From assembly GCA_002162915.1 (NCBI GenBank), contig MABB01000045.1, forward strand, positions 1-11,680: a stretch of DNA of 11,680 nucleotides. The letters run 5' to 3'. Below, piece by piece: positions 1 to 7,569 of this stretch; the first letter of the stretch is position 1, and each line of letters opens with the position of its first letter. Under the pieces are notes generated by a model that saw nothing but the letters and a program-made list of their open reading frames with translations, had not been told where the DNA came from and ran no database searches. Made by a program: the position numbers and the translations under genes. This stretch comes from Rhodospirillales bacterium 47_12_T64. GTDB lineage: Bacteria > Pseudomonadota > Alphaproteobacteria > Kiloniellales > Kiloniellaceae.

Positions 1-170
1 ATGGATACAATCGGATTACCATGATCCTCAACCAGCCAAGCCTTAAGCCCCCCTTTACTTTCGACCTCGACAATATCGACGGCATAAGAAGAGGTGGTCC
101 ACAGAATCATTACCAAGATCAAAAAGGATATTCGCTTGAATAATGTTGTTTTATTGAACAATACCGCCAT
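1..170 (-). CDS. Exported M16-family peptidase-like protein, second of a pair (N-terminus only, runs off left edge)
   Basis: Only the first 56 codons are in the window. They show a signal peptide: lysine/arginine residues in the first 13, a hydrophobic core ISFLILVMILW, and a likely cleavage site after SSYA (residue 30). The mature start, VDIVEVESKGGLKAWLVEDH, resembles the N-terminal strand of M16 proteins that follow a catalytic M16 gene in alphaproteobacteria. In such pairs the second member often lacks the HxxEH zinc site, but that region lies outside the window, so activity cannot be judged. The ATG at 170 overlaps the stop codon of the upstream M16 gene (TGATG). A very good Shine-Dalgarno, AAAGGAG (184-178), sits 7 nt upstream inside the end of that gene, which fixes the start and suggests coupled translation. 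The product probably acts in the periplasm with its neighbour. Confidence 0.8.
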   Translation of the reverse strand, partial: MAVLFNKTTLFKRISFLILVMILWTTSSYAVDIVEVESKGGLKAWLVEDHGNPIVS

Positions 171-1555
171 CACTTCACTCCTTTCGGAAGGAGAAGCCCC
201 GTAACAGATCGATTTTCATCAAAGAGTGTCCGCATCACCCGGTTCACATCTTCTGCAGTCACCGCAGCAATCCGATCAGGCCAGGCCTCGATATCTTCAA
301 CTGTTCGACCTGTCATCAAAGCTCTACCGATAATATTTGGTGCTGCGGTTAGGGAATCGCGCGCAAAGACTGCCGCATCAGCCATTCTTGTCTTGGCCTT
401 GGTTACTTCGTCTTCGCTAACACCCTTTTCGAGAATATCTGCAAGTTCTTCCCTCAAACGCGCTTCAGCATCTTCAATTTTCACACCCGGTCGAGGCGAT
501 ATGTAAAAAGAGAAAGTACTGAGATCATACGCTGTTGGACTATAGGAAGAGCCAACAGATGCAGCCGTTTGTTCTTCAACGGCGAGTTTTTTATATAATT
601 TGCTGGTAGGGCCACTACCAATAATCTCATCCAGCACCTGTAGTGCATAGGGCGTGCTATCGCCCGCTGTACGGTAACTGGGAGCCAAATAACGAACCGT
701 GAGCGATGGGCTACTCACAAATTTACTCTTCTTCACAACTCGACGAGACGCGTTTTGCGGAGGCTCAGAAACCCTAACTCTTTCAGGGATGTCTTTTGCT
801 GGAATATCCCCATAGTATTTTTGAGCGAGTGGCTCTACTTCTTCGACAGTTACATCGCCCGTAATAATAAGCACTGCATTATTAGGTGCATACCACTTGC
901 GATAAAACCTTAGCGCCGTTTCGGTATTGAGCGCCTCTATTTCATGATCCCAGCCAATGATTGGAATGCGATAGGGGTGGTTGAGAAACTGGGTGGCTCT
1001 CATGATTTCGCCCAGTTGGGCTCCTGGACTATTCTCAACCCGACTTCGGCGCTCTTCGCGCACAACCTCACGCTCAGGCAAAACGACTTCATCGCTCAAT
1101 AACAGACCTGTCATCCTATCGGCTTCCAACTCCATCACCATCTCAAGCCGATCTTTCGCGACCGTTTGGTAATAGGCAGTGTAGTCCCATGAGGTAAACG
1201 CGTTTTCCTGGCCACCATTTTTTGCAACAAGAGAAGAAAATTTTCCTGACTTGAACTTTTCCGTCCCCTTGAACATTAGGTGTTCTAGAAAATGGGCATT
1301 ACCGGATTCACCCGTACTTTCGTCGGCAGCACCAACTCGGTACCACACCATTTGAGATACGATTGGGGCACGATGATTGGGGATGACCACAACCTGCATG
1401 CCATTATTCAAGGTAAATGTATCGGGGCTAAAAACCTTCGCTTTTACGGGCGCATCCCACACAAGGAAACACAGAGCAGAAACAATGATCGCTGCAGGAA
1501 GGGTATTTTTTTTCTGAAAAAACATCATATAAAGATCAATTAAGCTTTTATCCAT
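170..1555 (-). CDS. Exported M16-family zinc peptidase (insulinase/MPP-like), catalytic member
   Basis: This 461-residue protein has the inverted zinc motif of M16 peptidases, HFLEH at residues 88-92, with the third zinc ligand expected in VVREERR (E167 or E168). It carries one M16 N-domain (about 47-195) and one M16 C-domain (about 200-385), the usual length for the short bacterial class that works as a homo- or heterodimer. The N-terminus is a signal peptide: lysines near 15, a hydrophobic stretch at 19-33, and a plausible cleavage after VKA (39). It should therefore degrade peptides or misfolded proteins in the periplasm. The start is uncertain: ATG at 1555 has no clear ribosome-binding site, and the in-frame Met10 and Met11 would still leave an intact signal peptide. 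It is separated from bamF by a terminator and coupled by a 1-nt stop/start overlap to the next M16 gene. The substrate is unknown. Confidence 0.92.
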   Translation of the reverse strand: MDKSLIDLYMMFFQKKNTLPAAIIVSALCFLVWDAPVKAKVFSPDTFTLNNGMQVVVIPNHRAPIVSQMVWYRVGAADESTGESGNAHFLEHLMFKGTEKFKSGKFSSLVAKNGGQENAFTSWDYTAYYQTVAKDRLEMVMELEADRMTGLLLSDEVVLPEREVVREERRSRVENSPGAQLGEIMRATQFLNHPYRIPIIGWDHEIEALNTETALRFYRKWYAPNNAVLIITGDVTVEEVEPLAQKYYGDIPAKDIPERVRVSEPPQNASRRVVKKSKFVSSPSLTVRYLAPSYRTAGDSTPYALQVLDEIIGSGPTSKLYKKLAVEEQTAASVGSSYSPTAYDLSTFSFYISPRPGVKIEDAEARLREELADILEKGVSEDEVTKAKTRMADAAVFARDSLTAAPNIIGRALMTGRTVEDIEAWPDRIAAVTAEDVNRVMRTLFDENRSVTGLLLPKGVK

Positions 1556-1721
1556 GTGGTGTTAGGTAGAATTTGAATTGGAGGAAGGCAAGGCCTGTAA
1601 CAACACAAGCTTTCACAATAGATTGAATAATATTCTGGCGAAACTAGGGCAGAACTTCAGTAAGAGGTAAAATTTAAGGGCTGACACGTCCTGAAATCTG
1701 TTGACAGGGCAGGCGTAAACC

Positions 1722-1751
1722 AAAAAAAGCCCCGGCAAACCGAGGCTTTTT
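1722..1751 (-). terminator. Intrinsic terminator after bamF
   Basis: On the minus strand the sequence AAAAAGCC-t-CGG-TTTG-CCG-g-GGCTTTTT forms a GC-rich hairpin: an 8-bp outer stem, one mismatch, a 3-bp inner stem and a 4-nt loop, ending in a run of seven T. It begins 20 nt past the bamF stop codon and should end the ribF-ileS-lspA-bamF transcript. The plus strand also has T residues after the hairpin, but no plus-strand gene reads towards it. The M16 pair therefore probably has its own promoter in 1556-1720, where I could not pick out a convincing -35/-10 pair. Confidence 0.85.
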
Positions 1752-1770
1752 AATATAGAATGAGACTGAC

Positions 1771-2352
1771 TTAGAAAATGTTACCCAAAATACCTTCGAG
1801 TGGGGCTTCTCGGTCGATAACAACTTTTGGTGTTTCCCCCTTGCCACGCGTTCCAAGGGCAGCATTTTCCTGTAGCCGCTTGGCTTCCTTGGCCGGGTCA
1901 ACAACACTATTTGGTTGAGGCTGATCTTTCCAGAAGATCAACGTGTCGACCACTTTTTCACTTTCAGAATTCAGCTGTCTCGTTTCGCGATCAATAAGCA
2001 ATCTGATATCTTCCGGTGCCTGATCCGCCCCAGCAGATCTAAGAAGAGCCATTTCGCCGTCCGTTCGACCAGCTTGTTTGATAGCCGTGCTTTTTTCTGG
2101 CCCTGCTGTACCGTCAAGATTAAAAACGGCACGCTTTGCCTGCCCCTGTGCGGATCCTTCTTGAGGACGTAGAGCACCAGGGCGTGGCGGTGCCAGATTG
2201 TAATCAGGTGGAAGGCTCAACGGTGCCCGAGAGACCACTTTAAATTCGTCCGGGGCACGTTTCCCAAGACCGATCTGTTCTTTGAAGCCATTACTGCATC
2301 CGGTGATAACCAGAGATACAGCAAGTAATCCTAAAACTCGTAAACTTTTCAT
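1771..2352 (-). CDS. bamF: DUF3035 lipoprotein, probable BAM-complex subunit BamF
   Basis: The 193-residue product starts with a lipoprotein signal peptide: basic n-region MKSLR, hydrophobic core, and lipobox I-T-G-C with the lipidated cysteine at residue 19. Ser20 at +2 fits outer-membrane sorting. The mature part contains FKVVSRAPLSLPPDYNLAPP (about 38-57), the proline-rich signature of the DUF3035 family. In alphaproteobacteria this family was described as BamF, an accessory lipoprotein of the machinery that inserts outer-membrane beta-barrels. The rest is polar, low in motifs and probably partly disordered, ending in EGILGNIF. The gene lies 30 nt downstream of lspA, whose product would remove its signal peptide, and is the last gene before a strong terminator. 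The family assignment is by recognised pattern; the BAM role here is inferred from the family. Confidence 0.82.
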   Translation of the reverse strand: MKSLRVLGLLAVSLVITGCSNGFKEQIGLGKRAPDEFKVVSRAPLSLPPDYNLAPPRPGALRPQEGSAQGQAKRAVFNLDGTAGPEKSTAIKQAGRTDGEMALLRSAGADQAPEDIRLLIDRETRQLNSESEKVVDTLIFWKDQPQPNSVVDPAKEAKRLQENAALGTRGKGETPKVVIDREAPLEGILGNIF

Positions 2353-2382
2353 GCGCTCAATCCGCGTCCTTTTCCAAGGTAC

Positions 2383-2874
2383 CTACTTATTACCCTTAGA
2401 TGGCGTCAAGAACAAGCCGTCATAGAGTAAAACCAAAACCCCCACGAAAATAATGCTATCAGCCAAGTTAAAAGCAGGCCACGGATTGAATATCCGCCAA
2501 GGTAGCCATGAGATACTGAAGCTCAGGAAATCTACCACCCCGATATGAACCAACCGATCAATAACGTTTCCAATTGCACCACCACTAATCAGTCCAACAG
2601 ATAACGCAATCATTTTCGTCGGCTCCTGATAGAGCCAAACAAACAACCCGGTGACAATTGCAATCGCGACCCCGGACAAGATAAAGGGCCGCCACTCGGA
2701 CTCACTACCAAAAAGCCCGAAGCTCACGCCAGTGTTATGTGTCAAAACAAGGTTGAAGAACCCTGTGACTTCTATCACTCTTGGCGGGTCCATAACTTCA
2801 AGTAATATAAACCACTTACTCGCCTGATCCAGTCCAACAACAACCAGTGCCAGAATCACTGCACGTAAAATCAT
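2383..2874 (-). CDS. lspA: Lipoprotein signal peptidase (signal peptidase II)
   Basis: LspA is an inner-membrane aspartyl protease that cuts prolipoproteins just before the lipid-modified cysteine. The 163-residue protein has the family's length, four predicted membrane helices (about 3-22, 63-81, 87-104, 137-154) and all its signatures: LDQASKW (D16), HNTGVSFG (N47), GNVIDR (catalytic D106) and FNLADS (catalytic D139). I chose the ATG at 2874: GGGGG lies 8 nt upstream and the protein then starts directly with the first helix. An in-frame TTG at 2889 would add five residues (MGAVH) and cannot be excluded. The gene follows ileS by 25 nt, the classic ileS-lspA order, and precedes a lipoprotein gene that is a natural substrate. 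Confidence 0.96.
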   Translation of the reverse strand: MILRAVILALVVVGLDQASKWFILLEVMDPPRVIEVTGFFNLVLTHNTGVSFGLFGSESEWRPFILSGVAIAIVTGLFVWLYQEPTKMIALSVGLISGGAIGNVIDRLVHIGVVDFLSFSISWLPWRIFNPWPAFNLADSIIFVGVLVLLYDGLFLTPSKGNK

Positions 2875-2899
2875 ATGTACGGCCCCCAAGTGCCCACGT

Positions 2900-5746
2900 T
2901 TAGGATGATGCGCTACCTAAGACATCAGCGCAACGGCTACAAGTTCCTTCTGCATGCGGGTGACTTCCCACATCAGGCAGAACTTTCCAGCAACGCTCGC
3001 ACTTGTTGCCTTCTGCACCATCAACAACAACGCCAACGCCATCGACATCATTAATGCGATATGCCTCTTGAGGGGCATCAGCATTCACCAACTCAATTTG
3101 AGATGTAATGCAGATATCCGCCATATCAAGGTCACCAATCGCGGTAAGAAGCTCACTGCGATTAATATAGACAGCAGGACGGGCTTGCAGGCTAGAGCCG
3201 ATTTTCTTTTCCGAACGCAGGACTTCAATTGCACCAGTTACAACGCGGCGAACTTCGCGAATGTTATCCCAACGACTGGCCAGGACATCATTCTTCCACT
3301 CCGAAGGAATGTCAGAAAACTCACGCAAATGAACGGATTCCGCTACATCAGCTTTACCGCGAGCCAACCAGGCTTCTTCGGTCGTAAAGCAAAGGATTGG
3401 TGCCAACCAAGCCGTTAAGGCATCAAAGAGAATATCAATGACAGTTCGACAGGCCCGGCGTTCAAGATTGTCCGAAGCGTTACAATAGAGCGCATCTTTG
3501 CGAATATCGAGATAGAAAGCCGATAGATCAAGTGCACAGAAGTTGTGAAGCGCCTGGAACATGGCATGAAAATCGTAATCCGCACAACTTTTGCGAACAA
3601 TCACATCCAACTCAGCGAGACGGTGCAAGACCCATTTCTCCAGTTCAGGCATTTCTTCGATTGGAAGACGCTCCGCATCAGTGAATCCGTCAAGGCTTCC
3701 GATAAGGAATCGAAGGGTATTTCTCAAACGACGATAGGAATCCGCCTGATACTTGAGAATTTCGTCTCCAACGCGTAGATCCTGAGAATAGTCAGAAGCG
3801 ACAACCCAAAGGCGGAGAATATCAGCGCCATACTTGGAATTGATTTCTGCCGGTGCCGTAATATTACCCAAAGATTTGGACATTTTACGGCCTTTGTTAT
3901 CCAGAACAAAACCGTGTGTTAGAACCGCATCATAAGGCGCTCGCCCACGTGTTCCCGCAGACTCAAGCAAAGAGGTATGGAACCAGCCTCGGTGTTGGTC
4001 TGATCCTTCAAGATACAGATCAGCAGGCCACTTCAATTCCGGGCGCGCTTCAAGAACAAAGCTGTGCGTTGAACCAGAATCGAACCAGACTTCGATGACA
4101 TCTTTAATCTGTTCGTAGTCATCAGGATTGTACTCGTCACCCAGGAAACGAGATGGCTCACTTGAGAACCAGGCGTCGCCACCTTCTTCGTGGAACGCAG
4201 CAACAATACGATCAAGCACCTTTTGGTCACGTAAAGGTTCACCCGTTTTCTTTTCCATGAAAATGGGTAACGGAACCCCCCATACACGTTGGCGAGAAAC
4301 GCACCAATCTGGGCGGCTTTCAATCATTTTGTAGAGACGATTACTTCCCTTTTCAGGAATAAAACGAGTTTCATCAATCGCTTTGAGGGCTTTTTCCCGA
4401 AGATCATTTGTCTCCATAGAGATAAACCACTGTGGTGTACTTCTGAAAACAAGCGGAGCTTTCGAACGCCAGGAATGTGGATAGCTATGACGCATGGAGC
4501 CTTTGGCAAGCAAGCCGCCTGTTTCAATAAGAGCCTTGATCGCTTTTCCGTTGGCATCACCAGGTTTCCCTTCCTGGTTATAGACACAAGCACCTGCAAA
4601 GAAAGGCACATGGTCATAATAGATACCGGCTTCATCAATCATCATTGGAACTTCAAGACCATTTTTGCGGCCGAGTTCATTATCGTCAGCACCATGACTT
4701 GGAGCGATATGTACAAAACCTGTACCCGCATCATTGGTCACGAAATCAGCTTTCAGCAATGGTACTTGATAATCAAAGCCCCCATCTGCGCCTTTCAAAC
4801 CTTCAAGCGGATGTTTGACTTTCACGCCGCTCAGATCTGAAACAACGCCAATTTCTTTCCAGGCTTCAATTTTTGCATCGATTCGAACCTGCTCTGCAAG
4901 TTCGCGATTGAGAACAAGGCGCTCTCCGATTTTGGCCTGGCTGTTTTCACCAAGTTCCGTAACCTCATAAACTAGATATTCGAACTCTTCGCCGTAAGCC
5001 ACAGCTCGGTTCGCCGGAATCGTCCAAGGCGTCGTTGTCCAAATAACAATGGAGGCACCTTCAAGCAGTTTATCGTTACTGCTTGTAATCGGGAAACGTA
5101 TCCAAATGGTTGGCGATTTTAATTCATGATACTCAACCTCAGCATCCGCCAAAGCCGTTTTCTCAACAACGGACCAGAGAACAGCTTTTGTCCCCATGTA
5201 TAGGCCTTTGTTCATCAAGAACTTGCCCATTTCTTTTACGATGAGCGCTTCAGATTCGAAATTCATGGTCCGATAAGGGTTTTTCCAGTCGGCTTCGATA
5301 CCCAGGCGTTTAAATTCTTCGATTTGGATCTTAATCCATTTATCGGCAAATTCGCGACACTCCTTACGGAATTCTATAACAGGAACATCATCTTTATCCT
5401 GTCCGCGTCCGCGATAACCTTCTTCGACTTTCCACTCGATCGGCAGACCGTGACAATCCCATCCTGGGACATAATGAGCGTCTTTGCCCATCATCTGCTG
5501 AGAGCGATTGATCACGTCCTTGAGCACTTTGTTCAAGGCATGTCCCATATGAAGGTGGCCGTTGGCATAAGGTGGTCCATCGTGAAGGGTAAACTTTTCA
5601 CGGCCCTTGCTTTGAGCACGCAGTTTTTCAAACAAACCAATATCAACCCAGCGCTGCAAAATTTCAGGCTCTTTTTTCGGCAGCCCAGCGCGCATTGGGA
5701 ATTCGGTCTTTGGGAGAAAAACAGTATCTTTATAATCCGTGCTCAT
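2900..5746 (-). CDS. ileS: Isoleucyl-tRNA synthetase
   Basis: This 948-residue class I synthetase attaches isoleucine to tRNA-Ile in the cytoplasm and edits mischarged valine. The HIGH-type motif is HLHMGH (residues 64-69) within HDGPPYANGHLHMGH, and the KMSKS loop is at 621-625. The inserted editing domain (CP1) contains TTPWTIPANRA and, near 340-355, GTGFVHIAPSHGADD with the aspartates used in editing. WCVSRQRVWGVPLP precedes the rest of the catalytic core. The anticodon-binding helical region follows, and the protein ends in a zinc finger with cysteines 916, 919, 936 and 939, as in bacterial IleS of the E. coli type. Length and domain order are normal. It sits 29 nt after ribF and 25 nt before lspA, so the three are almost certainly co-transcribed. 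Confidence 0.98.
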   Translation of the reverse strand: MSTDYKDTVFLPKTEFPMRAGLPKKEPEILQRWVDIGLFEKLRAQSKGREKFTLHDGPPYANGHLHMGHALNKVLKDVINRSQQMMGKDAHYVPGWDCHGLPIEWKVEEGYRGRGQDKDDVPVIEFRKECREFADKWIKIQIEEFKRLGIEADWKNPYRTMNFESEALIVKEMGKFLMNKGLYMGTKAVLWSVVEKTALADAEVEYHELKSPTIWIRFPITSSNDKLLEGASIVIWTTTPWTIPANRAVAYGEEFEYLVYEVTELGENSQAKIGERLVLNRELAEQVRIDAKIEAWKEIGVVSDLSGVKVKHPLEGLKGADGGFDYQVPLLKADFVTNDAGTGFVHIAPSHGADDNELGRKNGLEVPMMIDEAGIYYDHVPFFAGACVYNQEGKPGDANGKAIKALIETGGLLAKGSMRHSYPHSWRSKAPLVFRSTPQWFISMETNDLREKALKAIDETRFIPEKGSNRLYKMIESRPDWCVSRQRVWGVPLPIFMEKKTGEPLRDQKVLDRIVAAFHEEGGDAWFSSEPSRFLGDEYNPDDYEQIKDVIEVWFDSGSTHSFVLEARPELKWPADLYLEGSDQHRGWFHTSLLESAGTRGRAPYDAVLTHGFVLDNKGRKMSKSLGNITAPAEINSKYGADILRLWVVASDYSQDLRVGDEILKYQADSYRRLRNTLRFLIGSLDGFTDAERLPIEEMPELEKWVLHRLAELDVIVRKSCADYDFHAMFQALHNFCALDLSAFYLDIRKDALYCNASDNLERRACRTVIDILFDALTAWLAPILCFTTEEAWLARGKADVAESVHLREFSDIPSEWKNDVLASRWDNIREVRRVVTGAIEVLRSEKKIGSSLQARPAVYINRSELLTAIGDLDMADICITSQIELVNADAPQEAYRINDVDGVGVVVDGAEGNKCERCWKVLPDVGSHPHAEGTCSRCADVLGSASS

Positions 5747-5775
5747 GGAGCCAATCTTCCGTCTTATTATATTGC

Positions 5776-6771
5776 TTATTCATCATCTGTTGCTGGTACA
5801 ACAAACTCAATCGGGTGATCTGGTAAGTTCAGTAAAAGCTCTTTTGCCTGTTCACTGTCTTTAGCGATCTGGTCGGTTAAGGCCTCAAGGCCATCAAATT
5901 TCTTTTCAGGGCGCAGATACTCTATGATTTGTACCCGTAGGTCCATATCATAAATATCTTCATCAAAGTCAAAGATAAATACTTCAAGATTAACAGAATC
6001 GCCCTCAAGGGTCGGACGGTTTCCGATATTTGCGACACCATTGTACCAATGCGTCAAGCCAAAGCCTTCGACACCGGCTTTCGCGACACGAACCGCGTAA
6101 ACACCAAGACTGGGTAACAGATAATTTTCCATAGAAAGATTTGCGGTTGGAAAACCAATCGTTCTCCCCCGTTTAAACCCATGTAAAACAGTGCCATCGA
6201 TTTCCCAGTAGCGGCCCAGTATTTTGGCGGCACCACCAGGATTGCCATTTTTCAGATAGTCTCTAATCCGAGATGATGACAAAACTTCACTATTCTTATC
6301 TTGTACCAGAGTAGCTGCAGTTACACCGAAACCGTGTTCCTGACCCATCTTCTCCAAAAGTCGGGCATCGCCTTGACGATCTTTGCCAAAACAAAAATCA
6401 CCTCCAATGACCAAATGCTTTGCTCCGAGATCACGAACCAGGGTCTCAAGAACAAAATCCTCAGCAGAATGCTTGGCAAATTCCAGAGTGAAATCTTGAA
6501 TAAACACATGATCAACCCCGACTTTTTTTAAAGCATGTGCCTTAGCAATCATTGGCGTCAGCCGAAAACAGTCTTGATCTGGTCGGAACAATGAGCGGGG
6601 GTGGGGCTCAAAAGTGAGCACCGCAAGGGGAACACCGAGGTTGTTGGCAATCTCACTGGCCTGCTTGATAACGGCCTGATGGCCGAGATGAACACCATCA
6701 AAGTTACCAATGGCAACGACAGCGTCTCTCGCGTCCGCTGGCAAGTTAGTGAAATTATGAAAAACTGCCAT
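5776..6771 (-). CDS. ribF: Bifunctional riboflavin kinase / FMN adenylyltransferase
   Basis: RibF phosphorylates riboflavin to FMN and then adenylylates it to FAD. The 331-residue protein has both domains. The N-terminal FAD synthetase has GNFDGVHLGH (22-31, nucleotide-binding), FEPHPRSLF (54-62), GGDFCFGKDRQGD (123-135) and SSSRIR (165-170). The C-terminal riboflavin kinase has GTVLHGFKRGRTIGFPTAN (193-211, Mg-ATP binding), GVYAVRV, GVANIGNRPT (245-254) and NLEVFIFDFD with the likely catalytic E263. It is the first gene of the ribF-ileS-lspA-bamF cluster. The ATG at 6771 has AAGG 11-14 nt and AGGA 2-5 nt upstream; this region is complementary to a stretch about 110 nt further up in the leader, which could affect translation. 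No FMN riboswitch consensus is visible. Confidence 0.97.
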   Translation of the reverse strand: MAVFHNFTNLPADARDAVVAIGNFDGVHLGHQAVIKQASEIANNLGVPLAVLTFEPHPRSLFRPDQDCFRLTPMIAKAHALKKVGVDHVFIQDFTLEFAKHSAEDFVLETLVRDLGAKHLVIGGDFCFGKDRQGDARLLEKMGQEHGFGVTAATLVQDKNSEVLSSSRIRDYLKNGNPGGAAKILGRYWEIDGTVLHGFKRGRTIGFPTANLSMENYLLPSLGVYAVRVAKAGVEGFGLTHWYNGVANIGNRPTLEGDSVNLEVFIFDFDEDIYDMDLRVQIIEYLRPEKKFDGLEALTDQIAKDSEQAKELLLNLPDHPIEFVVPATDDE

Positions 6772-6772
6772 A

Positions 6773-6889
6773 TCCTGACCTGGCCTTACTTCTACCTGAT
6801 TATTGGTAACAGCCGAGAATTATCATAATGATACAACACATCTATGGCATCAAATCCTCGCCCGAGGGCCTATGAATACAAGGTCAGGA
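6773..6889 (-). promoter_or_regulatory. Candidate structured leader of ribF that could hide the ribosome-binding site
   Basis: On the minus strand TCCTGACCT (6889-6881) is perfectly complementary to AGGTCAGGA (6781-6773), whose last base is one nucleotide before the ribF ATG. Pairing would cover the purine-rich stretch that serves as Shine-Dalgarno. Just inside these arms a GGCC on each side could extend the stem, with a 10-nt bulge on the upstream side. The enclosed sequence holds two further hairpins: CCTCG-GG-CGAGG (6867-6856) and the palindrome TATCAT-T-ATGATA (6833-6821). The pairing is seen in the sequence; transcription of the whole stretch and any regulatory role are inference. Confidence 0.3.
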
Positions 6890-6944
6890 GCCGATTGAAA
6901 ACAGCCTAGTCATTTTTTTCGAAAAAGATTGATTTCAAAGTCTC

Positions 6945-7376
6945 TTATGAATTTCTTGAAGTGACCATAACAGTCGCCTCACCATCCACAACATCCTTGC
7001 CCGCAACCTGACAAATCGTCTCGAGAACAACTCGCTTTTTCACAGTGATTACTTCTTTCACCCGTACTTTGGCAGTCACAGTGTCTCCAATGCGCACTGG
7101 TGCTTTAAAGCGTAGTGATTGAGAAAGATAGATGCATCCAGGCCCGGGTAATTTAGTACCGAGTACAGTTGAAACAAAAGAAGCCGTTAACATACCATGG
7201 GCAATTCTACCCTCGAAAACACTATTCTGTGCAGCCTCTTCGTCAATATGAACTGGATTTGTATCTCCGGAAATACCAGCAAAGAGAACAATATCAGCAT
7301 CCGTTACCGTTTTCGCAAATGAGGCCTCCATTCCGACCTCTAAATCTTCCAGATAATACCCTTGTTGATCATGCAT
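6945..7376 (-). CDS. MaoC-family (R)-specific enoyl-CoA hydratase
   Basis: This hot-dog-fold protein of 143 residues belongs to the MaoC/PhaJ hydratases, which add water to trans-2-enoyl-CoA to give (R)-3-hydroxyacyl-CoA. The hydratase 2 signature AGISGDTNPVHID (33-45) supplies the expected catalytic Asp38 and His43, followed by GRIAHGML (57-63). LSQSLRFKAPVRIGDTV (84-100) is typical of the family. Its length matches single-domain PhaJ-like enzymes, which feed polyhydroxyalkanoate or fatty-acid pathways; the true substrate is not shown. I chose the ATG at 7376: GGAGA lies 6 nt upstream and the protein aligns with the family from residue 8 on. The frame stays open to a GTG at 7445, but those 23 codons look like leader sequence. 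The gene is divergent from the DUF2846 gene and 173 nt upstream of ribF. Confidence 0.92.
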   Translation of the reverse strand: MHDQQGYYLEDLEVGMEASFAKTVTDADIVLFAGISGDTNPVHIDEEAAQNSVFEGRIAHGMLTASFVSTVLGTKLPGPGCIYLSQSLRFKAPVRIGDTVTAKVRVKEVITVKKRVVLETICQVAGKDVVDGEATVMVTSRNS

Positions 7377-7466
7377 CCTAATTCTCCCAGACCGCACTTT
7401 TATTTCATGACCGATCAGCTTTTGTTGTTTTATTTCACCGAACACTCAATTTATATAATTTCATGC

Positions 7467-7495
7467 AAAATACGCCTCTTCGCACTTGCGAACAA
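7467..7495 (-). promoter_or_regulatory. Candidate promoter of the MaoC gene with an embedded palindromic operator
   Basis: On the minus strand TTGTTC (7495-7490) and TATTTT (7472-7467) are 17 nt apart, an acceptable sigma-70-like spacing, and lie about 90 nt before the chosen start codon. The perfect inverted repeat TTCGCA-ag-TGCGAA (7492-7479) overlaps the -35 end and the spacer, a position where a dimeric repressor would block polymerase. The promoter hexamers are weak matches; the palindrome itself is certain. An AT-rich TATATAAAT stretch nearer the gene is an alternative -10. Confidence 0.35.
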
Positions 7496-7569
7496 GTTTT
7501 ATTTTGCAGCGCAACATACACCGCATAAATACAGGAGAATATTTCAGATCGGATGACTGGGACCGGGTG

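Noticed and set aside
1556..1720. Promoter for the M16 gene pair
   Set aside because: TATTAT and TTGTGA occur, but no -35/-10 pair with good spacing could be defended, so none is listed.
2875..2889. LspA starting at TTG 2889
   Set aside because: It would add only MGAVH before the first helix; the ATG at 2874 has better spacing to a G-rich site. Kept as an alternative in the lspA entry.
2954..3418. 154-codon plus-strand open frame at the end of ileS
   Set aside because: Mirror image of the ileS zinc-finger and anticodon-binding region; no domain and no upstream signals.
4289..4840. 183-codon plus-strand open frame inside ileS
   Set aside because: It is fully antisense to well-conserved ileS sequence, and its translation resembles no domain; long antisense frames are expected here.
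5324..5818. 164-codon plus-strand open frame across the ileS start
   Set aside because: It overlaps the conserved HIGH-motif region of ileS and the end of ribF on the other strand; no ribosome-binding site or recognisable protein.
6815..6840. Fur box upstream of ribF
   Set aside because: The palindrome has the order TATCAT/ATGATA rather than GATAAT/ATTATC, and nothing nearby concerns iron.
6856..6867. CCTCG-CC-CGAGG hairpin as terminator of the MaoC gene
   Set aside because: No T run follows on the minus strand, so it is better regarded as a possible part of the ribF leader.
6772..6944. FMN riboswitch upstream of ribF
   Set aside because: The conserved RFN-element core and its multi-stem layout are not seen; only a simple long-range pairing is present.
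7377..7445. Longer MaoC protein starting at a GTG at 7445
   Set aside because: The extra 23 residues match nothing in the family, and a good ribosome-binding site precedes the ATG at 7376.
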